From positions 392,941 to 456,940 of the forward strand of contig RCMX01000001.1 in NCBI GenBank assembly GCA_004348925.1: a stretch of 64,000 nucleotides of DNA, read 5' to 3'. How positions within the stretch are numbered: the stretch's first letter is position 1; every line of letters starts with the position of its first letter. Origin of the DNA: Actinomycetota bacterium. Lineage in GTDB: Bacteria; Actinomycetota; Coriobacteriia; Anaerosomatales; Anaerosomataceae. Below the pieces are notes generated by a model. The model saw nothing but the letters and a program-made list of their open reading frames with translations. It had not been told where the DNA came from and made no database searches. The position numbers and the translations under genes were made by a program. Positions 18,168-29,800 of the stretch are shown here, one piece after another.

Positions 18168-18683
18168 ATGTACGCAGTCGTGGCAACCGGCGGTAAGCAG
18201 TCCAAGGTCGAAACCGGCGCTGTTACCGTCTTTGAAAAGCTTGACGCAGCGGTCGGCGAAGCCGTCACGTTGCCTGCTCTGTTCATGGCCGATGGCGACA
18301 ACGTCGTCTTCGGCGCTGACGCAGCGTCCGTCACCGTGACCGGTACCGTGGTCGAGCACTTCAGGGGTGACAAGCAGATCGTTTTCAAGTTCAAGAAGCG
18401 CAAGGGCTACAAGGTCAAGAAGGGTCACCGACAGAGCCAGACGGCAGTGCTCGTGACCGACATCACCGTGGGTGCGCCGAAGAAGGCAGCCAAAGCCGCC
18501 AAGGCCGAGGTACCCGTCGCTGAGGTAGCCGCCGAGAAGGCTCCGGCCAAGAAGCCGGCCGCCAAGAAGGCAGCTCCGAAGGCGGAAGCAGTCGCCGAGG
18601 AGAAGGCACCTGCCAAGAAGCCGGCGGCCAAGAAGCCGGCAGCGAAGAAGACCGCACCGAAGGCCGACAAGGCCGCCGAGTAG
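18168..18683 (+). CDS. rplU: 50S ribosomal protein L21 with long Lys/Ala-rich tail
   Basis: Large-subunit ribosomal protein. Residues 1-105 are a complete L21 (MYAVVATGGKQSKVE, FKFKKRKGYKVKKGHRQ). L21 is normally about 103 aa; this one has 171 aa because of a 65-residue tail rich in Lys, Ala, Pro and Glu with repeated PAKKPAAKK units. The tail resembles histone H1-like basic tails and is probably disordered. ATG 18168 is preferred to GTG 18165 because TGGAG precedes it with proper spacing. L27 follows 19 bp later. Confidence 0.95.
   Translation: MYAVVATGGKQSKVETGAVTVFEKLDAAVGEAVTLPALFMADGDNVVFGADAASVTVTGTVVEHFRGDKQIVFKFKKRKGYKVKKGHRQSQTAVLVTDITVGAPKKAAKAAKAEVPVAEVAAEKAPAKKPAAKKAAPKAEAVAEEKAPAKKPAAKKPAAKKTAPKADKAAE
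18541..18660 (+). repeat. Imperfect nucleotide repeats encoding PAKKPAAKK units
   Basis: Two blocks in the L21 tail-coding region share the pattern CCNGCCAAGAAGCCGGCNGCCAAGAAG, giving an internally repetitive, slippage-prone sequence. The repeat copy number may vary among strains. Confidence 0.6.
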
Positions 18684-18702
18684 TACGAAGGGGTTGTGAA
18701 CG

Positions 18703-21546
<2,844 letters not shown>

Positions 21547-21600
21547 AGTATCCGGGTCGCACGATGCGGCCCTGAGGCGGGTCATTCGAAGGGATCATGG

Positions 21601-22854
21601 ATGTCTGAAGTGCTCGCACTTGCCAACCGGGCCCGGGATGCGGCCAACGCGCTCGCCGCGACCTCGACCGACCAGCGCAATCGCGCACTGCTGGCGATGT
21701 CCCACGGGTTGATAGCGCGCCAGGAGGAGATCCTCGCCGCGAACGGTCGCGATATGGACGCCGCGCGCGTGAAGAACACACCTGCAGCGCTTCTCGATCG
21801 TCTCGAGCTGACGCCGGTGCGCATCAAGTCCATCTCCGAGGCGCTCAGGGGCCTCTCGCTGCTGCCCGATCCGATCGGTGAGGTCATCAGCGGGTCCCGG
21901 CTCGCGAACGGCATCTGGCTGCAGCAGGTCCGCGTGCCGATGGGCGTCGTCGCGATGATCTACGAGGCGCGCCCGAACGTGACAGCTGATGCAGCCGGCC
22001 TGTGCATCAAGACCGCGAATGCCGTCATCCTGCGCGGCGGTTCGATGGCCCAGGAGTCCAACCTGGCTCTCACGAAGGTGCTTGCCTCGGCAGCTGTGGG
22101 TGCGGGTATGCCCGAGGGGTGCATCCAGGCGGTAGAGTCGACCGATCACGCCGCTGCCGAGGAGCTCATGGGCCTCCATGGCAAGATCGACGTGCTCATC
22201 CCGCGTGGCGGCGCGAAGCTCATCCAGAGCGTCGTCGAGAACGCGAAAGTCCCCGTCATCGAGACCGGCGTCGGCAACTGCCACGTCTACATCCACGCCG
22301 ATGCCTCACCAAAGATGGCCGAGCGTATCGTCGTCAACGCCAAGTGCACCCGGCCCGGAGTGTGCAATGCTGCCGAGTCGCTGCTTGTGGACGCGGCCGT
22401 CTACGAGACGGTGCTGCCGCCCATCCTCAAAGCCCTCGAGCACGCAGGCGTCACGGTCTATGGTGACGAGAAGACGCGCTCGCTCGGCGCCATCATGCGC
22501 ATCCAGCCCGCAAGCGAAGAGGACTGGGGCACGGAGTACCTCGACATGAAGATCTCGTGCAAGGTCGTGAGCGGGCTCGACGAGGCGATCCGGCACATCA
22601 ACACGTACGGCACGAAGCACAGCGAGGCGATCGTCACCGAGGACTACGCGGCAGCCCTTCGCTTCCTGAACGAGATCGATGCTGCGGCCGTCTACGTGAA
22701 CGCATCGACGCGGTTCACCGACGGTGGCGAGTTCGGCCTTGGTGCCGAGATCGGCATCTCCACCCAGAAGCTCCACGCGCGCGGTCCGATGGGACTCACG
22801 GCGCTCACAACAACGAAGTTCATGGCTATGGGGAGCGGTCAGATACGCGAGTGA
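21601..22854 (+). CDS. proA: Gamma-glutamyl phosphate reductase
   Basis: Second enzyme of proline biosynthesis, reducing gamma-glutamyl phosphate to glutamate semialdehyde with NADPH. The 417-aa protein belongs to the aldehyde dehydrogenase fold, with the catalytic cysteine in KCTRPGVCNAAESLL and the GVVAMIYEARPNVT segment. It works directly after ProB. It ends in a GTGA overlap with nadD. Confidence 0.97.
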   Translation: MSEVLALANRARDAANALAATSTDQRNRALLAMSHGLIARQEEILAANGRDMDAARVKNTPAALLDRLELTPVRIKSISEALRGLSLLPDPIGEVISGSRLANGIWLQQVRVPMGVVAMIYEARPNVTADAAGLCIKTANAVILRGGSMAQESNLALTKVLASAAVGAGMPEGCIQAVESTDHAAAEELMGLHGKIDVLIPRGGAKLIQSVVENAKVPVIETGVGNCHVYIHADASPKMAERIVVNAKCTRPGVCNAAESLLVDAAVYETVLPPILKALEHAGVTVYGDEKTRSLGAIMRIQPASEEDWGTEYLDMKISCKVVSGLDEAIRHINTYGTKHSEAIVTEDYAAALRFLNEIDAAAVYVNASTRFTDGGEFGLGAEIGISTQKLHARGPMGLTALTTTKFMAMGSGQIRE

Positions 22855-23465
22855 GAAAGCAACTCAGACTCGGGATAATGGGCGGCACGTTCGACCCGAT
22901 CCACTACGGTCATCTCGTGACTGCCGAGGAAGCGCTCGTCCAGTTCAACCTGGACAGGGTCGTCTTCATGCCGACGGGCGTCCCGGTGCGCAAGACGCAC
23001 CGTTCGGTCACGTCTGCCGAGCACCGCTATCTCATGACCGTGATCGCGACCGCGAGCAATCCCGACTTCGAGGTCTCCCGGCTGGAGATCGACCGACCGG
23101 GTCCGACGTACACCGTCGACACCATTCACGCGCTCCGTGATCTCTACGGTCCCCAGGCAGAGCTGTACTTCATCACCGGGGCCGATGCCGTCTGGGACAT
23201 CCTTACATGGAAGGATTCTGTCGAGCTTGCCGGCGCATGCACCTTCATTGCTGCCACACGCCCCGGGTTCGACCTGGGGCGCTTCTCGGAAGAGCGCGAG
23301 CACGGGATCCAGATGGAGACGATGGAGGTCCCCGCGCTCGCGATCTCGTCGACCGACATCCGCTTGCGATTCGCCGACAGGCGACCGGTGCGCTACCTGC
23401 TGCCGGAGGCCGTCTCGGCGTACGTCGCCAAGAACGAGCTCTACGCCGAGGAGGTCACCCCGTGA
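22851..23465 (+). CDS. nadD: Nicotinate-nucleotide adenylyltransferase
   Basis: Adenylates nicotinate mononucleotide in NAD biosynthesis. The 204-aa protein carries the nucleotidyltransferase motif GGTFDPIHYGH near the N-terminus and ISSTDIR near the C-terminus. The GTG start overlaps the proA stop; its own stop overlaps the yqeK start (GTGA). The nadD-yqeK-rsfS neighbourhood is widely conserved. Confidence 0.95.
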   Translation: MRKQLRLGIMGGTFDPIHYGHLVTAEEALVQFNLDRVVFMPTGVPVRKTHRSVTSAEHRYLMTVIATASNPDFEVSRLEIDRPGPTYTVDTIHALRDLYGPQAELYFITGADAVWDILTWKDSVELAGACTFIAATRPGFDLGRFSEEREHGIQMETMEVPALAISSTDIRLRFADRRPVRYLLPEAVSAYVAKNELYAEEVTP

Positions 23466-24040
23466 CCGATCTCTGGGACAGGGCACTTGCGGCGATGCGG
23501 GAACGGCTGGGCGCGGAAGGCATGCGGCACTCCCTCGGCGTTGCCGACACCGCGGCGCGCCTTGCCGAGACGTACGGTGTGGATGTCGAGCCCGCGCGGC
23601 TGGCAGGTCTGCTCCATGATTGGGCGAAGGATGCGACCGCAAGCGAGCTGCTCTCGGCTGCCGATGACCATGGGATTCCCGTGACCGATGTGGATCGCGC
23701 CGTGCCGTACCTGTTGCATGCTCCGGTTGCCGCCGCGGAGCTGAAGGCGGCGATGCCGGACCTTGACGATCAGGTTCTGGCTGCGGTGGCGGCGCACACG
23801 TACGGCGCCGAATCGATGTCGCCGATCGATCTGATCGTCTACGTGGCGGATACGATCGAACCGGGTCGCGTCCACGCCGGCGTGGAGACGCTTCGTGACG
23901 CGGTCGGCGTGGTGTCGCTGCAGGAGCTGTTCATGCTCGCCTACGCGAGCTCGCTGCGACATCTGGTGGATTCCCGTCGCCGGATCCATCCCGCGACGGT
24001 GGCCTTGTGGAATCGGCTTGTCTCGGAGGATCCGAGATGA
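23462..24040 (+). CDS. yqeK: YqeK-type HD-domain hydrolase
   Basis: HD-superfamily metal-dependent hydrolase of 192 aa, similar to YqeK; characterised YqeK proteins cleave diadenosine tetraphosphate symmetrically. Metal-ligand motifs are the first His in GMRHSLGV, HDWAKD near residue 51, and the later His and Asp in AAHTYGAE and VYVADTIEPGR. Coupled by 4-bp overlaps to both neighbours. Confidence 0.9.
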   Translation: MTDLWDRALAAMRERLGAEGMRHSLGVADTAARLAETYGVDVEPARLAGLLHDWAKDATASELLSAADDHGIPVTDVDRAVPYLLHAPVAAAELKAAMPDLDDQVLAAVAAHTYGAESMSPIDLIVYVADTIEPGRVHAGVETLRDAVGVVSLQELFMLAYASSLRHLVDSRRRIHPATVALWNRLVSEDPR

Positions 24041-25233
24041 GCCGGTCGAGGCGCACACGCAGTGCTGTCGAGCCGGTCGAGATCGACGAGATCGTGCTGC
24101 ACGACGACGAGCGCTCTGACGCCGACTATCCTCGGCGACGGACGCACGTCGAGAAGCCGCCGGCGCCCGTCGTGGGCTACCGCGCCACCAAGCGGAGCTC
24201 CAAGGGTGGGAAGCGACTTCGCCGGGCGGCTCAGACCGCACGCGTGAAGGCCGAGGTTTCTGACACCGCCGACAGCGTCGGGCGCGCGGTCGGTTCCGGT
24301 CTGAAGTACGCGGGGATGGGCATCGGAGCGGTCGTCGTGCTGGCCCTGGTGTTCGTGCTCGTGGCGACAGGCATCAACCAGGCCGCTCGCTTCCTGGCCA
24401 AGCGGCAAGCGGCCAAGGAGAACTCGCCGGCCGCCGTCAAAGAGCGCGCGAAGGATAACCTGCTCGTCATCGGGACCGACGGCACGAATGGGGCCGACTT
24501 CCTCGCGATTCGGCTGGATGAGAAGAACGGACAGGTCTTCGGTGTTGCGGTTCCCGACGGCGCGTTCATGGAGGTCCCCGGCCAGGGGTTCGAACGCATC
24601 GGGGATTCGTTCAAGGCCGGGCCCGAGGTCTCGATGGCCGCCATTTCGAACTACCTCACCGTCCCGTTCGAGCGCTACATCGTCGTGACTAAAGAGGCAT
24701 ACCAGGACGCGCTGAAGAACCAGTCGCTCAAGGGCCTGATGGCCACCGTCACGGCTACGGACCTAGCTGACGCCGACGCGCAGCGCATCAGCGCCTTCAT
24801 GGAGGGCGTGAAGACCGATCAGGTCGCGTTGGTTCCGTTGCCGGTCAAACCCATCAATCTCGGGCAGCAGACATACTTCGAACCACAGCGCGACCAGGTC
24901 GCGGACTTGTTGCTTTTGTGGTGGGGGGTCAAGCTCGGCTCGGATGAGGGCGTGGTCCGCGCGATCGTGTACAACGGCGCCGGACGTCCGGGTGTCGCCG
25001 GCGAAGCTGCGCAGGAGCTCATCAAGGCCGGCATCCGCGTCATCGACACCAAGAATGCGGATCGTTTCGACTACAAGGAGACGTTGATCGTTGTGCAAGA
25101 CGGCGACCTTGAGGCCGGCGCAACGATACGTGAGGTGTTGGGAGTCGGGAAGATCGTCGATCAACCGTCCGAGCAGGACGTGGCTGATATCATCGTCATC
25201 ATCGGACAAGACTGGAAGGCGCCGAAAGGGTGA
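24037..25233 (+). CDS. LytR-C-domain protein with degenerate LCP-like domain
   Basis: Membrane protein of 398 aa. A basic cytoplasmic N-terminus (residues 1-85) precedes one helix (about 91-113), an extracytoplasmic region resembling a LytR-CpsA-Psr domain (about 140-290), and a LytR-C-type domain (about 310-395). LCP enzymes attach glycopolymers to the wall and need a conserved arginine in a (I/V)PRDT-like motif. Here the corresponding place reads AVPDGAF, so phosphotransferase activity is doubtful. It may be a structural or regulatory envelope protein. ATGA overlap with yqeK and GTGA overlap with rsfS. Confidence 0.7.
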   Translation: MSRSRRTRSAVEPVEIDEIVLHDDERSDADYPRRRTHVEKPPAPVVGYRATKRSSKGGKRLRRAAQTARVKAEVSDTADSVGRAVGSGLKYAGMGIGAVVVLALVFVLVATGINQAARFLAKRQAAKENSPAAVKERAKDNLLVIGTDGTNGADFLAIRLDEKNGQVFGVAVPDGAFMEVPGQGFERIGDSFKAGPEVSMAAISNYLTVPFERYIVVTKEAYQDALKNQSLKGLMATVTATDLADADAQRISAFMEGVKTDQVALVPLPVKPINLGQQTYFEPQRDQVADLLLLWWGVKLGSDEGVVRAIVYNGAGRPGVAGEAAQELIKAGIRVIDTKNADRFDYKETLIVVQDGDLEAGATIREVLGVGKIVDQPSEQDVADIIVIIGQDWKAPKG

Positions 25234-25631
25234 TCCTGCTGGAGATCAAAGAGTATGCCTTGCTCGCCGCACGTGCGGCAGCCGAGAAGAAGGCCAGCGA
25301 CGTTGTGGTGCTTGATGTGGCCCCCTCGCTCGTTATCACCGACTACTTCGTGATCGCATCCGGGGCCACCGATCGCCAGGTCCACGCGATTGCCGATGAG
25401 GTAGAGGCGCAGCTCAAAGCTGCGGGGCTTCGTGCCATCGGTCGCGAGGGCGAGCGAGAAGCAAGATGGATCCTGCTGGATTTCGGCGACATCGTCGTTC
25501 ACGTCTTCCAGCCTGACGAACGCGAGTTCTACCGCCTGGAGAAGCTCTGGAGCGACACCGAGCGCCTGACGCTTCCCGACGATGTCGTGAACGCATCCCC
25601 GGCAGATGAACGCGAGCACGACGAGTCGTGA
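25230..25631 (+). CDS. rsfS: Ribosomal silencing factor RsfS
   Basis: RsfS/DUF143 protein of 133 aa that binds L14 and blocks subunit joining under nutrient limitation. The core motif runs SDVVVLDV...TDYFVIASG, then WILLDFGDIVVHVFQPDEREFYRLEKLW. The GTG start overlaps the preceding stop, and the end overlaps the DMT gene by 4 bp. Confidence 0.95.
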   Translation: MILLEIKEYALLAARAAAEKKASDVVVLDVAPSLVITDYFVIASGATDRQVHAIADEVEAQLKAAGLRAIGREGEREARWILLDFGDIVVHVFQPDEREFYRLEKLWSDTERLTLPDDVVNASPADEREHDES

Positions 25632-26581
25632 CGCCGACTGTGAAGCGTCTCCTCGTCACGCTGTCGCTCGTGGGCGTATGCGTGGTGTGGGGCGGAACGT
25701 TCGTCATGGTGAAAGACGCGGTATCAGGCTACCCTCTGTACGCCTTCCTCGGCTGGCGGTTCGCGATCGCGGTCGCAGCATTCTTAATGCTGTTTCCCAA
25801 GACGTTCCGACGCTTTGCGCCGGGCACGATCCGCGTCGGCCTGCTTGCAGGGGCGTTCCTCATCGCTGGCTACGTGTTCCAGACATGGGGACTCCAGGGA
25901 ACGACGGCATCGAAGGCCGCATTCATCACGGGGATGTTCGTGGTGATCACGCCTGCGATGCAGGCCATCGTGCTTCGTCGTCCGCCGCGGTGGACGACGG
26001 TCGCAGGCGTCGTTCTTGCGGTGCTCGGCCTATGGCTGCTCTCGGGCGCAAGCGCTGACGGTTGGACGCCGGGGGACACGCGTGTCTTGTTGTGCGCGAT
26101 CGCGTACTCGGCACACATGATCGTCCTCGGGGGCCCCGGTAGGCAGCATGATGCCCGTGCGTTGACGCTAGTGCAGCTCGCGGTGACCGGTCTTGCGTGC
26201 GGTGCCGTGTCGGTGGTCGTCGAGCGGCCATATGTGTGGCCGACCCCGAGCGTCTGGGTGGCACTCGTCGTCACCGGCGTGCTTGCCAGCGCCGTGGCGT
26301 TTGCGGTGCAGACGTACGCGCAGCGGATCCTCTCACCTGCGAAGACCGCACTGGTACTTATCATGGAGCCGGTGTTCGGCGGCATCTTCGGCTGGTTGGC
26401 CGGGGATGCGCTTGGTATCAAGGGAATCGCCGGTGGCGCTCTCATCTTCTGTGGCATGCTCACCGCCGAATTCCTGGGGAGCGCGCGGGGTCCTGAAGAG
26501 CACATCCAGCTGGAGGCTGCGCTCGAAGGCCCGTCTGTGGCCGTGATCGAGTCCGGACCTGCTTCGGGCAGTGCCGAATGA
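25628..26581 (+). CDS. EamA/DMT-family transporter
   Basis: Drug/metabolite transporter superfamily protein of 317 aa with ten hydrophobic helices in two EamA repeats. Typical features are VVWGGTFVMVKDAV at the start of the first repeat and LILIMEPVF-like MEPVFGGIFGWLAGD in the second. The substrate cannot be told from sequence. Last gene of the obg-to-rsfS run; the tRNA promoter follows 5 bp after its stop. Confidence 0.88.
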   Translation: MTPTVKRLLVTLSLVGVCVVWGGTFVMVKDAVSGYPLYAFLGWRFAIAVAAFLMLFPKTFRRFAPGTIRVGLLAGAFLIAGYVFQTWGLQGTTASKAAFITGMFVVITPAMQAIVLRRPPRWTTVAGVVLAVLGLWLLSGASADGWTPGDTRVLLCAIAYSAHMIVLGGPGRQHDARALTLVQLAVTGLACGAVSVVVERPYVWPTPSVWVALVVTGVLASAVAFAVQTYAQRILSPAKTALVLIMEPVFGGIFGWLAGDALGIKGIAGGALIFCGMLTAEFLGSARGPEEHIQLEAALEGPSVAVIESGPASGSAE

Positions 26582-26586
26582 CACGG

Positions 26587-26614
26587 TTGACCGCTTCCCG
26601 GTGGCTGCTATACT
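26587..26614 (+). promoter_or_regulatory. Promoter of the tRNA-Ala gene
   Basis: TTGACC (26587-26592) and TATACT (26609-26614) are separated by 16 bp. The predicted start near 26620 is about 25 bp before the mature tRNA and coincides with a small hairpin (26621-26635). Confidence 0.8.
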
Positions 26615-26644
26615 AGCGCTTGCCGTTTTACGGCACCCAGATGT

Positions 26645-26720
26645 GGGGCCATAGCTCAGCTGGGAGAGCGTCTGGCTGGCAGCCAGAAGGTCAGGGGTTC
26701 GAGCCCCCTTGGCTCCACCA
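26645..26720 (+). tRNA. tRNA-Ala (anticodon GGC)
   Basis: A complete 76-nt cloverleaf: acceptor stem 26645-26651 pairs with 26710-26716 (one G-U), the anticodon stem TCTGG/CCAGA encloses the loop CTGGCAG with anticodon GGC at 26678-26680, and the T arm contains TTCGAGC. The 3' CCA is encoded. It has its own promoter and terminator. Confidence 0.98.
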
Positions 26721-26733
26721 AGAGAAACCACCG

Positions 26734-26759
26734 GAAGAGCGGACTCATGTCCGCTCTTC
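26734..26759 (+). terminator. Terminator after tRNA-Ala
   Basis: A perfect 11-bp stem (26734-26744 with 26749-26759) with a TCAT loop is followed by TGCTGTTC. It isolates the tRNA from the cytochrome gene that begins 80 bp later. Confidence 0.8.
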
Positions 26760-26838
26760 TGCTGTTCGTGCACACCGCGGCCGTGATAGGATGGTATTAT
26801 TAGCTGTTATTAAGTCGACGACACGGAGGGTCAACCGT

Positions 26839-29800
26839 ATGCGACGCGGTTCTGCGCGCTACGTACTGACATCGCCCGGAAGATCGATGCGCCGCATCTC
26901 GGCTGCACTCGCCGTCCTGTGCGTCGCAGTTGCTGCCAGCGTGGTGTGGCCCGCCGTCGCACAGGCCGCCAACCCCCACGGGGCGTACACCTCTTCAAGC
27001 CGTTCATGCGTCCTGTGTCACGATCTTCACGTGGCAGACGGCGACACGGTTCTCAACGCACCATCACAGAAGCTGCTGTGCTACAACTGCCACGACGGCT
27101 CGGGTAGCACCTTCAACGCAAAGGCGGAGTTCGGCGAGTCCGTGCTTGGAACGACCACCGCCAAGAGCGCACACCCCGTGCCGACCGGCGTGATGCAGTG
27201 CGCCGACTGCCACACTCCGCACGCCGGGCCGACCGAGGGCAATCCGGGATCGTTGAGCGCAGGGTCAGCGGAAGCGACCAGCGGGGTCGCGGTATGTGGC
27301 GCATGCCATGGCACCGGTTCTGCGCTGCCGGGCGGGAACCTTGCCGCCCCGATCGAGGGCACGCCGCACGCGTCGCTCACATCCTCGGCAAGCGTAGCGG
27401 GTATCGGGTGCGTCGCATGTCACGAGCCGCACGCCTCATCGAACGCCGATCTGGTGCGCGCCACGCTCAGGACCGAATCGCAGACGACCATCACCGTTAC
27501 CGGCGAGCCCGGGCTGTGTCTTGGCTGCCATCAGGACAGCGGTGGCATCTATGCGGGTGCGTCGGCCGCAGGCGCGCAGAAGCATTCCACGGTCACCAGT
27601 TCCACGAAGGCGCTGACATCGTGGCCGGGCGCATCAGGCACCGCCGCGGGATGCGACGGGTGCCACGAGCCGCACGGCACAGGGAGTGGTCCTTCGTACA
27701 CGCGCGTCTCGGGAGAGCAGCTGTGCCGTACGTGTCACGACGACGCGTCGCTCACGTATCCCGCGGGCTACTCGTATCGGGGAGCAGGCACGTTCAGCGG
27801 CTCCGGTCATGAGGGCATCACGGCTCCCGGCATCAGCTACATCTCGGTTCTCGCCGAGCCGCCCGGATTCGCAGCATGGGAAAGCACCGTACCTCCGACG
27901 CCGGGAAGCCCCGGAACGCCGGTCGCGGCCCCGCGTGCGGCCGCGCTGCTCGCGAGCGATGGGTCTCGATTGGTGACCTCGCTTCAGCTCGCCGATGGCA
28001 ATTGGGACTATCAGACGTACCGCTTCAAGGCTCCCATCGCGCGCGGCGATATGACTTCAATTCGCGTGCATTGGGAGGGCTATGGCGAAGAGGCTGTAGG
28101 CTTCCCGGTTGCGCTCTCGGCGTGGAACGTCGGTACGGGGACGTGGGATCTGCTCCAGAGCGCCCAGATGGTCACGCAGACGACGGTGAACCTGCCGCTC
28201 TCTGCCGCGAACCATGTGGGAGATGACGGATATGTGTACCTCATGGCCAAGGCGCGCTACTCGCGAGACGAAGCGCTCGTCTCGGGGCCCACGATTACGG
28301 CTATCAACGGCTACACCGCGCAGGTCGATTGGGTGACTTCAGGGCTGACGAGCAGCTACGTGGATTACGGGACGACTTCGTCGTACACGAAGACGGCCGG
28401 CACAGCGACGCGTTCCCAGACGCACTCGGTCCGGATAACCGGACTCACCCCGGGCGTATGGCACTTCCGCGTACGCTCCGTTGCGTTGGATGGAAGCTCG
28501 TACACCTCCGGCGACATGGTGCAGGGCATTCCTCGGCCGACGATCTCGCCGTACCCCGTCGGTCCCGCATGGTTGGGGACGGATGTCCTCCGTACGTTCA
28601 CCTGGGCGGCGCCGCTCGCGGCACCCGGCGGGCCGTTCGAGTTCAGGTTCTTCCTCTACAAAGACAGCGTGCTCTACTCGTCCACCGACTGGACCACCGC
28701 GACCACCCGCGACGAGACGCTCGGTCTCGGGGCCTATACGTGGCGTGTCGAGGCGCGCGATGCTGCCGGGAACACGTACGGTTACTCCGTCTGGGGCACG
28801 TTCTACGTCTACGATGCTACCGGGTCGTGCCCGTTCCTCTTCACCTGGGATGGCGGGAAGTTCGACTACGAGGCCGACCTGTACACGACGGGCAAGCTGG
28901 CGAGCCCGCGTGCGAATGGCACGTACCAAAAGCCGAACCCCAACGACTACTATGTGCTCGAGAACACGCCCGTGGAGAAGGACGGCGCGCTGGAGCTGCG
29001 CCTCGTGGAGGAGCGGTTTGAGACCGACTACCTCGACACGTTCAAGCTCTTCGCCGTCGACGTCCCCGAGGGTCGCACGGTCGTGGCCGAGAAGATCCCG
29101 CAAGGCGGCACCTATCAGCCGCTCGAGGACGTCATCCACACCGTGAGCTCCACGATGAGCGCGCCGCTCTCGGCCACCCGCGTCAAGACCGGCGAAGACG
29201 TGCTCGCTGCAATCGCCGAGAGCGACGGTGTCTACGCCGTTCTCTCGCCGGATGTAGAACAGCCCGGGTACGAGTCGATCGAGCTCGACCTCGGCGACCT
29301 GTCGGATGCAGACGCGGTCAAGCTGGTCTTCGAGGGTATGAGCCGCTTCCCCGAGACGCCGGAGGGCAAGGCTCTCGGCACCGCGGGCGTGCGGCAGAAG
29401 GTCGAGGTCATAGACGCAAGCGGGAAGTGGGTCGCGCTTCCCGGCGACTGGCCCAAGCCTGCCGAGTTCGCGCGTCCGTACATGCTCGATCTCACCGGGA
29501 GGTTCCCGACGAACGACCACCGCGTCCGTCTGACGTTCCTTCTCAAGACGTACGTGGACTCCGTCAAACTCGACACGACGGCCGATGAGCCGCTCAAGGT
29601 GACCGAGGTAGAGCGGACGTCGGCCGAACTTCGTCGGCATGGCGTTGACGGCAAGTCCTCGGAAGGTGACATCTACGAGTACGTGTACGGGGAGCCAAAC
29701 GGCGAGTCCGGCTACCTGCCGGGAAACTACACGCGATTCGGCGAGGTCGGCCCGCTGCTTGACGATGCGGATGACAAGCATGTCATCTACGGCCGCGGCG

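Noticed and set aside
18541..18660. CRISPR-like or satellite repeat
   Set aside because: The repeats are in frame and encode the Lys/Ala tail of L21; no spacer structure.
26620..26838. An upstream extension of the giant cytochrome reading frame through the tRNA-Ala gene
   Set aside because: The frame is open by chance. The tRNA, a terminator and a proper ribosome binding site with a signal peptide at 26839 show that the gene starts there.
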